A DNA stretch of 52,755 nt, from assembly GCA_035461305.1 (NCBI GenBank), contig DATHVN010000001.1, forward strand, positions 1-52,755, in the 5' to 3' direction. Under the pieces are notes generated by a model. That model was not told the origin of the DNA. It did not search any database and saw nothing but the letters and a program-made list of their open reading frames with translations. This DNA is from Euzebyales bacterium. GTDB lineage: Bacteria; Actinomycetota; Nitriliruptoria; Euzebyales; JAHELV01. How positions within the stretch are numbered: the stretch's first letter is position 1; each line of letters starts with the position of its first letter. Positions 23,841 through 33,533 of this stretch are shown piece after piece. Both the position numbers and the translations under genes were made by a program.

Positions 23841-24704
23841 TCAGTCGGTGATCCCCGCGAACAGTGAGTCCTCGGGGATCGGGGCGTCGACCCGGCTGCG
23901 GGCGAGCTCGAACTCCTCCCAGGGGTACACGTTGCGGATGATGTCCTCCGACAGCGTGAACCAGCGGCCGTCCGGGTCGACCTGCGTGGCGTGGGCGAGC
24001 AGCGCCTGCCGGGCGACCGTCAGGTAATCGCCCACGTCGACGCGCGTGGTCGTCGGGTCGTCGCCGTCCTCCCACCGCTCGAGCCACTCGCTGAACGGCG
24101 ACTCGAGGCCGCTGTCCTGGCACGCCTGGTGCATCGCCTCGAGCTTGCGTCGTGTGAACACGCCCATGTAGTACAGCTTGGACACCTCGAACGGCGCGCC
24201 GGTGTCGAGGAACCGCCCGGGGTCGGCCGCCGCCTCGTAGGCCGCCACCGTGACGTCGTGGCACCGGATGTGGTCCGGGTGCTGATACCCCCCGCCCTCG
24301 GGATAGGTCAGCAGCACATCTGGGCGCTCGGCACGGATCAGCTCGACCAGCCGGCGGACGACCTCATCGATCTCGACGTTGTAGAACGCGTCGTCGGCGA
24401 CCTTGCTGCCGTCGCCGTCGAAGTCCTCCACGTAGCCCGAATCGGGGTACCCGAACGCCCAGTGATCGGTGACGCCGATGATCTCGAGCGCCCGTGCCAG
24501 CTCCTCCTCGCGGATCTCGATCATCCGCTCCTTGACACCCGGGCGGTCCATCGCCGGGTTGAGGACGTCGCCCGCGCCACCGTCGGTGAGCGTGACCACC
24601 GAGATCCGGTGGCCCTCCTTGGCGTAACGGGCCATCGTGGCCGCGCCCTTCGACGACTCGTCGTCGGGGTGAGCGTGCACAAACATCGCATGCAGGTCGG
24701 ACAT
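23841..24704 (-). CDS. mca: Mca, mycothiol S-conjugate amidase
   Basis: This 287-residue zinc amidase cleaves mycothiol S-conjugates to mercapturic acids and is central to detoxification in actinobacteria. The PIG-L fold shows MFVHAHPDDESSKGAAT near the N-terminus (zinc His and Asp) and the second zinc His in YPEGGGYQHPDHIRCHD. The long C-terminal part (SKLYYMGVFTRRKLEAMHQA, WFTLSEDIIRNVYPWEEFEL) matches Mca rather than the shorter MshB. ATG 24704 is chosen because it begins the family sequence; the upstream open frame is Arg-rich. Together with mshC in this window it indicates mycothiol use. It is downstream of a CinA-like gene. Confidence 0.9.
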   Translation of the reverse strand: MSDLHAMFVHAHPDDESSKGAATMARYAKEGHRISVVTLTDGGAGDVLNPAMDRPGVKERMIEIREEELARALEIIGVTDHWAFGYPDSGYVEDFDGDGSKVADDAFYNVEIDEVVRRLVELIRAERPDVLLTYPEGGGYQHPDHIRCHDVTVAAYEAAADPGRFLDTGAPFEVSKLYYMGVFTRRKLEAMHQACQDSGLESPFSEWLERWEDGDDPTTTRVDVGDYLTVARQALLAHATQVDPDGRWFTLSEDIIRNVYPWEEFELARSRVDAPIPEDSLFAGITD

Positions 24705-24772
24705 GGGAGCCAGCTTAGTCGCGCTGGTGCGGACGGCTCCCGCGGGACGCGTCGCCGCGGGCCGACGGCATC

Positions 24773-25621
24773 TCAGTCGCCTGCGGGACCGACGTCGAGT
24801 TCCCGCCATCCGGCACGCCACTGCTCGGCGAGGCCCTCCATCGCCGGATCGTCGTCGAGCGCCGCGATGGCCGACCGCAGCTCGGCGACGACCTCCACGA
24901 CGGCATCGCGTGGGCCGTGCACGCGCAGCACGCAGTCCGCTCCCGGGTAGGATCCGATGCGCACGTCCGGCCGGCGTCGCTCCAGCTCCTCGAGCAGCGG
25001 GGTCAGCAGCGACTCCGGGTAGGGGTGAGTCAGCTGCTCGGTGTGGCCGGGTGTGCCGAGTCCGGCGAGCAGCGACGATTCGAGGTGCCTCACCAATGAC
25101 CGGAACTGCTCGGGAACGCCCGGCAGCACCACGATGCCCACACCGCCGCCGGCGGGGCCGCCGTCGAGGTCGATGTGCGCCGACGGTGGCCCGGTCTCAA
25201 GGATCGGGCGCGCACCGTGCGGGACCCGTGCCAGCTTGGTAAGCGCCGCGCGCTGCAGGTCGTCGACCGCGCGGCCCTCGTCCTCGAGCCGCGTGATGAT
25301 GCGTCCGACCATGGCGTCGAGCGCCGGATCGGTGACCAGGTCGACCTGCAGGAAGGCGGCGACAGACGCCATCGTGCGGTCGTCCGGTGTCGTACCGATG
25401 CCACCCGACGTGAACACGACCCGTGGGCCGCCGCGGGTCAGCTCCGCCGTGAGAGCCTCGGCGATGGCCGCCTCCTCGTCCGGCACCACCGAGATGCGGT
25501 CCAGCGGGATCCCCAGGGTGTACAGGCGACCTGCCAGCCAGCCGGCGTTGCTCTCCCGGACGAACCCGTCGAGGATCTCGTCGCCGATCACCACGATCGA
25601 GGCGCGCGCCTGCCCGCTCAC
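24773..25621 (-). CDS. CinA-type molybdopterin-binding domain protein
   Basis: This 282-residue protein has the MoCF/CinA N-terminal fold: VVIGDEILDGFVRESNAGWLAGRLYTLG, then FTSGGIGTTPDDRT (the conserved GGxGxTxDD loop), then GIVVLPGVPEQFRSLV. There is no C-terminal PncC nicotinamide-nucleotide amidase domain, so it is the short CinA form. Its substrate is uncertain; ADP-ribose-type pyrophosphatase activity is known for some CinA proteins. It starts at GTG 25621 and is followed on the same strand by mca after 68 bp. Confidence 0.85.
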   Translation of the reverse strand: MSGQARASIVVIGDEILDGFVRESNAGWLAGRLYTLGIPLDRISVVPDEEAAIAEALTAELTRGGPRVVFTSGGIGTTPDDRTMASVAAFLQVDLVTDPALDAMVGRIITRLEDEGRAVDDLQRAALTKLARVPHGARPILETGPPSAHIDLDGGPAGGGVGIVVLPGVPEQFRSLVRHLESSLLAGLGTPGHTEQLTHPYPESLLTPLLEELERRRPDVRIGSYPGADCVLRVHGPRDAVVEVVAELRSAIAALDDDPAMEGLAEQWRAGWRELDVGPAGD

Positions 25622-25721
25622 CGCCGCCGCGTCCGTCGAGTCGTCACGTCCGCGAGGATACCGGCGCGGGTGCCCACTACGATGCGCGGCAGGCCATCAG
25701 CACCGACGCAGTGGGACGCGG

Positions 25722-26597
25722 ATGTACACCAGCACCGAGGACGCCCGCTCCGACCTGTTCCTGTCCGGCGCCGTGTACGTCATCGGCCCGGCTGTGTTCC
25801 AGATCGTGCGCAACCTGCTCCGGCTCGACCTGCTTCCCGGCGCGACCAGCGTGCTCGAGCTCGTCATCCCCGTTGCGACCACGGCACTGGTCCCGTACCT
25901 GCTGATGCGATATCGCGGCGAGTCGTTCGGCCAGTTCGGCTACGGAGCCGGCCTGCCGCCCAACTTCGGGGTCGGCCTGCTCATGGCCCTGCCGATCGTC
26001 GTCGCCAGCGTCCTCACCGGCGTCGTCGTCGGCGGTGATCCACGGGCGGGCCTCGGCATCACCGCGCTGCTGTTCGGCCAGCCCCTGGCGTTCCTCGCGC
26101 GGCTGCTGAGCTGGGTGGGGCTGGGGTACCTGGCCGTCTACGCGACCGTCAAGGCCCGTGACGCCTTCCGCAGCGACTACCGCACGGTCCGCGAGGAGAC
26201 GATCACCATCGGGCGGATCCTGGCGATGGTCGCCGTGGTGGGCGTTTCGATCGCACTGCTGCTGACCCGGCCCGACGCGGTCGGGATGGCAGGTGGGGAG
26301 CTGTTCGCGGCGATCGTGCTGCCACCCCTCGGCGCGGCCGGCAGCGTCGGCCTGCTGTTCCTGCTGCTGCGCGGCCCGTCGGCGACCAGCCGGGCAACGA
26401 TGCTGACTCCTGTCGTGCTGCTGGCGCTGGGACCGTTCCAGCTGTCGTTCAGCCTGACGGGGATCGCGCTGAGCGTCAGTCGGGCCGCGGCCTACGCGGG
26501 TGTCGGCCTGGTCATCGCCGCCCTCCAGGAGTCGAGGCGGTCGGCGGTCGCGATCCTGGGCCTGACGCTGGCGATCGCGCTGCTGTCCACGCTGTAG
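25722..26597 (+). CDS. polytopic membrane protein of unknown function
   Basis: The 291-residue product is dominated by hydrophobic segments, about eight or nine of them, at roughly 12-30, 40-60, 80-103, 110-143, 165-185, 195-220, 228-252, 258-272 and 275-291. The only hydrophilic N-terminal part is MYTSTEDARSD. A short charged loop (KARDAFRSDYRTVREETITI) falls between segments four and five. I recognise no family; the general layout recalls small CPBP-like or uncharacterised actinobacterial membrane proteins. ATG 25722 starts where the coding character begins. It diverges from the CinA-like gene and is followed 100 bp later by ettA. Confidence 0.75.
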   Translation: MYTSTEDARSDLFLSGAVYVIGPAVFQIVRNLLRLDLLPGATSVLELVIPVATTALVPYLLMRYRGESFGQFGYGAGLPPNFGVGLLMALPIVVASVLTGVVVGGDPRAGLGITALLFGQPLAFLARLLSWVGLGYLAVYATVKARDAFRSDYRTVREETITIGRILAMVAVVGVSIALLLTRPDAVGMAGGELFAAIVLPPLGAAGSVGLLFLLLRGPSATSRATMLTPVVLLALGPFQLSFSLTGIALSVSRAAAYAGVGLVIAALQESRRSAVAILGLTLAIALLSTL

Positions 26598-26697
26598 CTG
26601 ACCGGTGGCGCCTGGTGTCGCGGGAGCTAGCATCCCTCGCACCGGCGCCTGCGTGCCCGGTTCCGACATCCTCCGCGCCAGCCGACGAGGTTCCGAC

Positions 26698-28374
<1,677 letters not shown>

Positions 28375-28398
28375 CTCCGCCCGCGCCGCACCGCACAC

Positions 28399-28503
28399 CT
28401 GGGGACGCCGCGCCGACTCGGTGTTGGGGTGCGTCCCCAACTCGACACGTAGCGACACGGCTGGGGACGTCGCGCCGACTCGGTGTTGGGGCGCGTCCCC
28501 AAC
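28399..28503. terminator. tandem 62-bp repeat carrying two terminator hairpins
   Basis: A unit beginning CTGGGGACG starts at 28399 and again at 28461 (period 62). Each copy contains a perfect 7-bp stem with a 5-base loop: GTTGGGG (28423-28429) with CCCCAAC (28435-28441), and GTTGGGG (28485-28491) with CCCCAAC (28497-28503). The array lies between the convergent ettA and mshC genes and is symmetric, so it could stop transcription from both sides. Confidence 0.8.
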
Positions 28504-28538
28504 CGAGGGAACCGGGGTCGACCCTTCCGTCGAGTGTG

Positions 28539-29699
28539 TCAGCCGTCGCCGTCGGAGGTGCCGCCCAGGTCGAAGCCGAGCACGGCGGCTGCACGGCGCA
28601 GCGAGGTGCCGTGGCCACCGTCGGCAAGGTCGTCGAGCGCCGCCAGCGCCGTCGGCGTGTCGAGGTCGTCGTCGATCGCGTCAAGGACCGCGCGCTGGCC
28701 GTCCGCGTCTTCGCCGTCGGTCGTGGCCGCGGCCTGCCAGCGCTTGACCCGGTCCGTGGCGGCCTGCAGCTCGTCGTCGCGGTAGCTCCACGCGTCGCGG
28801 TACCGGTGGCTCAGCAGGTACGCGCGCAGCGCGGCGCCCTCGACGCGGTCGAGCAGGTCCCGCACGAACACCAGGTTGCCAACCGACTTCGACATCTTGA
28901 CGCCGTCAAGGCCGACCATGCCGGTGTGCAGCCAGAAGCGCGCGAACGGCCCCTGGCCCGTCAGGTGCTCGGACTGGGCGATCTCGGCCTCGTGGTGGGG
29001 GAACACCAGGTCGTTGCCGCCACCGTGGATGTCGATGACCCCGCCGAGGTGCTCCATGGCCATCACCGAGCACTCGATGTGCCAGCCCGGCCGCCCCTCG
29101 CCCCACGGGCTCGGCCAGTGCGGCTCACCGTCGCCGCTGGGCTGCCACAGCAGGAAGTCCAGCGCGTCGCGCTTGCCGGTGGCGTCCGGATCGCCGCCCT
29201 TCTCGGCGAACTGCTCCAGCATCCGGTCACGGTCCAGGCGAGACAGCTGGCCGAACGACGGCGCCACGCCGATGTCGAAGTAGACGCGTCCGTCGTCGAG
29301 GGCGTAGGCGGCGCCGCGCTCGACGAGAGCCGCGACCGCCGTGACGATGGCCGGCACCATCTCCGTCGCGCGCGGCGCGACGTCGGGCTCGCGACACCCG
29401 AGTGCGCGCAGGTCCTGGTCGAAGCGTGCGGTCTCGGCCGCGGCCAGCTCGAGGAAGTCGACACCACGTTCGCGTGCGGTGCGCAGGATGTCGTCGTCCA
29501 CGTCGGTCACGTTGCGGACGTAGCGCACGCGGTGGCCGTGGTGTTCCAGCGCGCGGACCAGCACGTCGAAGGCCACGTACGTCGACGCGTGCCCCAGGTG
29601 GGTCGCGTCGTAGGGCGTGATCCCACAGACGTACAGGCGCACGGTATGGCCGGCGACGAGCGTGCGGTGCTCACCGCTGCGTGTGTCGAACAGCTTCAT
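28539..29699 (-). CDS. mshC: MshC, cysteine:glucosaminyl-inositol ligase of mycothiol synthesis
   Basis: This 386-residue class I aminoacyl-tRNA-synthetase-like enzyme joins Cys to GlcN-Ins in mycothiol biosynthesis. The N-terminus LYVCGITPYDATHLGHA (23-38) is the MshC version of the HIGH region with zinc Cys25. GRPGWHIEC (202-210) and FPHHE give further zinc ligands, and KMSKS is at 268-272. It ends soon after the catalytic and stem-contact regions and lacks the anticodon-binding domain of CysS (about 460 residues), which favours MshC over a tRNA synthetase. It is last in a GroES-like, rnhB, mshC series and starts 52 bp after the rnhB stop. Confidence 0.85.
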   Translation of the reverse strand: MKLFDTRSGEHRTLVAGHTVRLYVCGITPYDATHLGHASTYVAFDVLVRALEHHGHRVRYVRNVTDVDDDILRTARERGVDFLELAAAETARFDQDLRALGCREPDVAPRATEMVPAIVTAVAALVERGAAYALDDGRVYFDIGVAPSFGQLSRLDRDRMLEQFAEKGGDPDATGKRDALDFLLWQPSGDGEPHWPSPWGEGRPGWHIECSVMAMEHLGGVIDIHGGGNDLVFPHHEAEIAQSEHLTGQGPFARFWLHTGMVGLDGVKMSKSVGNLVFVRDLLDRVEGAALRAYLLSHRYRDAWSYRDDELQAATDRVKRWQAAATTDGEDADGQRAVLDAIDDDLDTPTALAALDDLADGGHGTSLRRAAAVLGFDLGGTSDGDG

Positions 29700-29751
29700 T
29701 GCCTACGAGCCTAGGTCCGGGGGGTCAGCGCCGCTCCCCGGCGGCCGCGTC

Positions 29752-30462
29752 CTACGGTGGGTCGAGCTGCAGGTCCAGGCTCGGCGTGGTGCGGGCGCGG
29801 ATCGGTGCCCAGCTGTGCCGGTGCAGCACACACGGTCCGTAGCGGTCCAGCGCGGCGACGTGCGGCGGTGACGGGTAGCCCTTGTTCGACGAGAAGACGT
29901 AGCGGGGGTAGGTCGGGCAGACCGACCGCATCAGCGCGTCACGGGTCACCTTCGCCACGATGGACGCGGCCGCGATCGACGCCGACGTGGCATCGCCGTG
30001 CACGACCGTGGTGACCGGCTGCTCCACGCGGGGCAGCATGTTCCAGTTGCCGTCGACGAGGAAGGCATCGGGACGCAGCGACAGCGCCGCCACGGCCCGC
30101 GACGCGGCGAGCCGCATCGCGTCGCTCATGCCCATCGCGTCGATCTCGCCGTTGGTGGCGTGCCCAAGGCCGATCCCGAGCGCGAACGACCGGAGGCGGG
30201 CGGCGAGCTCCTCTCGGCGGGGTGCGTCGAGCATCTTCGAGTCCCGCAGCTTGTACATGCGTCGGTCGCTGGGCAGCACGACCGCCGCGAAGGTGACAGG
30301 CCCGGCCCACGCGCCGCGCCCGACCTCGTCCACGCCGGCCACCAGCCCGTCCTCGTCCCACCAGGGGCGCTCGTAGGTGACGCCCGGGACGTCTGGCAGA
30401 CGGATCCGCCTGCCCTTCGCCGTCGTCACGACGTTGCGGCGGTGCGCGGCCGGAAGTCCCAT
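29752..30462 (-). CDS. rnhB: ribonuclease HII
   Basis: This 236-residue endonuclease removes ribonucleotides and RNA from DNA-RNA hybrids. Motifs are VAGVDEVGRGAWAGP (41-55, catalytic Asp45 and Glu46), RDSKML (73-78), FLVDGNW (third acidic residue) and HGDATSASIAAASIVAKVTRD. The C-terminus has NKGYPSPPHVAAL. ATG 30462 is chosen as the first Met at family length; an upstream open frame extends into the GroES-like gene. It starts 29 bp after that gene and precedes mshC, suggesting one operon. Confidence 0.93.
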   Translation of the reverse strand: MGLPAAHRRNVVTTAKGRRIRLPDVPGVTYERPWWDEDGLVAGVDEVGRGAWAGPVTFAAVVLPSDRRMYKLRDSKMLDAPRREELAARLRSFALGIGLGHATNGEIDAMGMSDAMRLAASRAVAALSLRPDAFLVDGNWNMLPRVEQPVTTVVHGDATSASIAAASIVAKVTRDALMRSVCPTYPRYVFSSNKGYPSPPHVAALDRYGPCVLHRHSWAPIRARTTPSLDLQLDPP

Positions 30463-30491
30463 CGCGGGCACTGTAGCGGGTCGGCGCCCAG

Positions 30492-30824
30492 TTACAGATA
30501 CAGGCCGGTTGGACCCACATCGGACTCGCTGGACGCCACGGCGTGCACATCGCGTTCGCGCACGATCAGGAACACGTCGCCGCGGACGTCGACCTCGATG
30601 GCGCTGTCCGGCAGGAACAGCACCATGTCGTCGACATCGATGCTGCGCACGAGTGGGCCGACCTCGGTCACCGTGCCCCACAGCCCGCGCCGGTCGGCGG
30701 TCTTGGCCGTGGCCGGGATGATGATGCCCGCCTTGGAGCGGCGGTCGTCGGCGTCGGGCAGCGCGCACATGATGCGGTCGCCGGTTACCCGGACCGCCAG
30801 CTTCGCGTCGTCGTGATCAGGCAT
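30492..30824 (-). CDS. GroES-like (Cpn10) protein
   Basis: The 110-residue product has the Cpn10 fold pattern. It reads LAVRVTGDRIMCALPDADDR, then SKAGIIIPATAKTADRRGLW (the mobile-loop neighbourhood), then GTVTEVGPLV, then VDDMVLFLPDSAIEVDVRGD and VFLIVRERDVHAV. It diverges clearly from a housekeeping GroES and carries a 14-residue C-terminal extension (SSESDVGPTGLYL). No groEL is nearby. The ATG at 30824 begins the family sequence. It is the first gene of the operon with rnhB and mshC. Partnering with a GroEL is uncertain. Confidence 0.8.
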   Translation of the reverse strand: MPDHDDAKLAVRVTGDRIMCALPDADDRRSKAGIIIPATAKTADRRGLWGTVTEVGPLVRSIDVDDMVLFLPDSAIEVDVRGDVFLIVRERDVHAVASSESDVGPTGLYL

Positions 30825-30981
30825 CGTGGTCCTTCGCCGGGTCGCGGTGGCCAGCATAGACCCGTCGGCAGCAGAGCGGACGCGGCGGCCGCGGCTGGCC
30901 ACCGCCCGCCACATCGAGCCGGCCGGGCGTGGCGGCGCTGTGAGGCGCGTGGCGACGTCGAGGCTGCCGTAGGCTGGGTGC

Positions 30982-31473
30982 ATGCGGAAGACCGTGCGCC
31001 TCTTCTCAGCGGTCGGGCCGGCCGAACGGCTCGGCCGGGCGATCGTGGACCTGCCGTCCGATGTCCAGCGCACGCTCGCAGACGTCGCCGACCGCACGGA
31101 CCTGCCGCTGGTCGCCGGGTCCTGGCGCGACGACGACGCGGGGTGCCTCGTCGCGAACGCGGTCGCGTGTGTCGCGACACCGGCCCGCGCCACCGACGGC
31201 GACGACGCCGACGAGTCCGTCCCGGAGCGGACGCTTGACCTGCGGATGCTCGATGCGTTCCCGCAGATGTCCAGCCGCGACCTGAACCTGCTCATCTGTG
31301 CGTGGGACGAGGCCGCCGCGCAGGCGGACGCCACCACCGACGACGGTCTGCGTGCCCTGCTGCGCAGCGGGCTGGCATGGGCGGGCATCGCGCCCCGGTA
31401 CGCCGCCGCGCCGCCGCCGGGGGGCATCGGCGACGGCGCGGAGGTCATGGTGACGGTGGGGTCGGGCTCCTAG
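30982..31473 (+). CDS. hypothetical actinobacterial protein
   Basis: The 163-residue product shows no recognised domain. It begins MRKTVRLFSAVGPAERLGRA, has a central acidic linker (ATDGDDADESVPERT), and a conserved-looking helical segment FPQMSSRDLNLLICAWDEAAA at about 91-112. There are no membrane segments. Its stop codon shares the CTAG tetranucleotide with the stop of the convergent htrA-like gene. The start is the first ATG of the open frame. Coding potential is judged from third-position GC use and absence of any better frame. Confidence 0.65.
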   Translation: MRKTVRLFSAVGPAERLGRAIVDLPSDVQRTLADVADRTDLPLVAGSWRDDDAGCLVANAVACVATPARATDGDDADESVPERTLDLRMLDAFPQMSSRDLNLLICAWDEAAAQADATTDDGLRALLRSGLAWAGIAPRYAAAPPPGGIGDGAEVMVTVGSGS

Positions 31474-32642
31474 TTCAGCTCGTCGGTCCGCTTGCCGAGC
31501 GTGACCGTCGCCTCCCGCTCCTGCCCGTCGCGGACGAAGCGGATGGTGACCTCGTCGCCCGGCTGGTGGACCAGGATCCGGCTGCTCAGCCCGAGCATCG
31601 AGTCGATCGGCTCGCCGTCGAGGGCGACGATCACGTCCTCGGCCTGTAGACCTGCCTCGTCGGCGGCGCTGGCCGGCACGACCTCCACGATCACCGCGCC
31701 CTCGGGCACACCGAACGCCTCGGCGGCCTCGGGAGACACGTCCTGGCCGTTGATGCCGAGGAAGCCGGGACGGACCTCACCGGTCTCGATGAGCTGGTCG
31801 GCCACCGCTGTGACGCTCGTCGCCGGGATGGCGAACCCGACCCCCGCGTTCGTGCCGGAGCCCGACAGGATGGCGGTGTTGATGCCGATGACGCGGCCAT
31901 GGTCGTCAGCCAGTGCTCCACCGGAGTTGCCGGGGTTGATCGCGGCGTCGGTCTGGATCAGACCACCCAGGCTCTCACCACCGCCCTGCAGCTCGCGGTC
32001 CGTCCCGCTGATCACGCCGGCCGTCACGGTGGCGTCCAGGCCGAAAGGCGAGCCGATCGCCACTGCGGTGCTGCCGATCTCGGGGATGGCCGACGAGAAT
32101 GTGGCGGCGGGCAGATCCTGCTCGTCGATCTTCAGGACCGCCAGGTCCGTGAACGGGGCCGTTCCGACGACCTCCGCGTCACGGCGGCGGCCGTCGGCGA
32201 GGATCACCTGCACGTTGCTGTCGGCCTGGGCCACCACGTGGTTGTTGGTGACCACGTAGCCGTCGGCGCGGTAGATGACCGCCGAACCCGAGCCCTGGCC
32301 GAGCTCGACCTGCGCCACGGACGGCAGGACGGTCCGGGCGATCTCGGGCACCGGCGACGGAGCGTCGAGGACCGCCGGAGCATCCTCCTGCGCGGGGGCG
32401 TCCTCGACCTGGGACGCGGGGGCCGTCGCCTGCTGCTCGGCGGCGCGACGGCCCGCGGGGTATGCGACGGCAGCGGCGATCAGGGCGACCAGCAGGACCA
32501 GCACGATCATCGGAGGACGGCGCCGGCGCCGCGGGGGCGGAGGCGGCAGTGTGGGTGGCCGCATGTCGGCCGTGTCACCGTGCTCGACGGGGCGCGTCGA
32601 GTCGACCGGCTGCGTCGAGTCGACCGAGGTGTAGTCCGTCAT
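31470..32642 (-). CDS. HtrA/DegP-like S1C serine protease, membrane anchored
   Basis: This roughly 390-residue envelope quality-control protease has a Pro/Arg-rich cytoplasmic N-terminus and one transmembrane anchor (MIVLVLLVALIAAAVAYPAG, about 45-65). An extracytoplasmic trypsin-like domain follows, with His in VTNNHVV, Asp in TDLAVLKI and nucleophile Ser in INPGNSGGAL. A C-terminal PDZ domain reads PGFLGINGQDV, VVEVVPASAADEAGLQAEDV. ATG 32642 (MTDYTSVD) is the simplest start, and another in-frame start lies four codons upstream. It diverges from a response regulator gene, an arrangement typical of envelope-stress systems (compare mprAB-pepD), so regulation by that system is plausible. Confidence 0.92.
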   Translation of the reverse strand: MTDYTSVDSTQPVDSTRPVEHGDTADMRPPTLPPPPPRRRRRPPMIVLVLLVALIAAAVAYPAGRRAAEQQATAPASQVEDAPAQEDAPAVLDAPSPVPEIARTVLPSVAQVELGQGSGSAVIYRADGYVVTNNHVVAQADSNVQVILADGRRRDAEVVGTAPFTDLAVLKIDEQDLPAATFSSAIPEIGSTAVAIGSPFGLDATVTAGVISGTDRELQGGGESLGGLIQTDAAINPGNSGGALADDHGRVIGINTAILSGSGTNAGVGFAIPATSVTAVADQLIETGEVRPGFLGINGQDVSPEAAEAFGVPEGAVIVEVVPASAADEAGLQAEDVIVALDGEPIDSMLGLSSRILVHQPGDEVTIRFVRDGQEREATVTLGKRTDELN

Positions 32643-32798
32643 AGCTATCTGCACTCCTGCTGCTGCGTGCGGCGATGTGGTCCACTGGCCACGCTATGGG
32701 CGTTGCCCCAAGGTCGTAGTGTGGAGTCGCAAAGATCCGGTAAAGGTCATCCTCAGCCGGGGGTGGGGTCGCCGCGACGCGTGAGGAACTGGCGACAG

Positions 32799-33533
32799 AT
32801 GGACCGAGGCAGCGGACGGGCACCTGTCATCCTGCTCGTCGAGGACGACGACGGCATCGCGCGACCTCTGGTGGCCGCGCTCCAGGGCAGCGGCTACGAG
32901 GTCACCCGGGTCAGCTCCGGTCAGCAGGCGCTGGTCAACGCGGCCGGCGTCGACGCGGTGGTCCTGGACCTCGGCCTGCCCGACCTCGACGGAGTCGAGG
33001 TCTGTCGTCGTCTGCGACGCCGCGCCCCCCAGGCCAGGGTGCTGATGCTGACCGCCCGGACGACCGAGGCCGACGTCGTCGTCGGCCTCGACGCCGGCGC
33101 CGACGACTACGTCTCCAAGCCATTCCGGCTCGCCGAGCTGCTCGCGCGGCTGCGCGCCCTGCTCCGGCGGGGCACGGAGGCGACGCAGCCCGAGCGGTCA
33201 GTGCTGGCCGCGCAGGACGTGCGGGTCGATCCCGGAGCGCGGCGTGCGTGGCGTGGCGACGAGGAGCTCGAGCTGACACCCAAGGAGTTCGACGTGCTGC
33301 GCCTGCTGGTGGAGCACGCGGGCCGGGTCGTGTCGCGTGAGCAGCTGCTGCGCGACGTGTGGGAGACGACGTGGGGCGGCTCGTCGAAGACGGTCGACAT
33401 GCACCTGTCGTGGCTGCGGCGCAAGCTGGGCGACGTCGCGAGCGCTCCGCGCTACATCACGACCGTGCGTGGCATCGGGTTCCGCTTCGAGGACGACCTC
33501 GACCACTCCCGCTCGACCGAACCGGTCGCGTGA
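32799..33533 (+). CDS. OmpR/PhoB-family response regulator
   Basis: This 244-residue regulator has an N-terminal receiver domain (ILLVEDDDG acidic pocket, phospho-acceptor Asp57 in VVLDLGLPDLDG, T/S in LMLTAR, Lys in YVSKPF). A C-terminal winged helix follows (LELTPKEFDVLRLLVEHAGR, TVDMHLSWLRRKLGD, TVRGIGFRFE). ATG 32799 follows GTGAGGA by 11 bases; the frame is open farther upstream but without receiver character. Its stop overlaps the histidine kinase start. It diverges from the htrA-like gene, a likely target. Confidence 0.94.
   Translation: MDRGSGRAPVILLVEDDDGIARPLVAALQGSGYEVTRVSSGQQALVNAAGVDAVVLDLGLPDLDGVEVCRRLRRRAPQARVLMLTARTTEADVVVGLDAGADDYVSKPFRLAELLARLRALLRRGTEATQPERSVLAAQDVRVDPGARRAWRGDEELELTPKEFDVLRLLVEHAGRVVSREQLLRDVWETTWGGSSKTVDMHLSWLRRKLGDVASAPRYITTVRGIGFRFEDDLDHSRSTEPVA

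Noticed and set aside
23841-24704. MshB deacetylase instead of Mca
   Set aside because: The long C-terminal segment and SSKGAAT context fit Mca; MshB differs in this region.
28539-29699. cysteinyl-tRNA synthetase (cysS)
   Set aside because: The chain is too short, lacks the anticodon-binding part and has the MshC-type YVCGITPYDATHLGH start.
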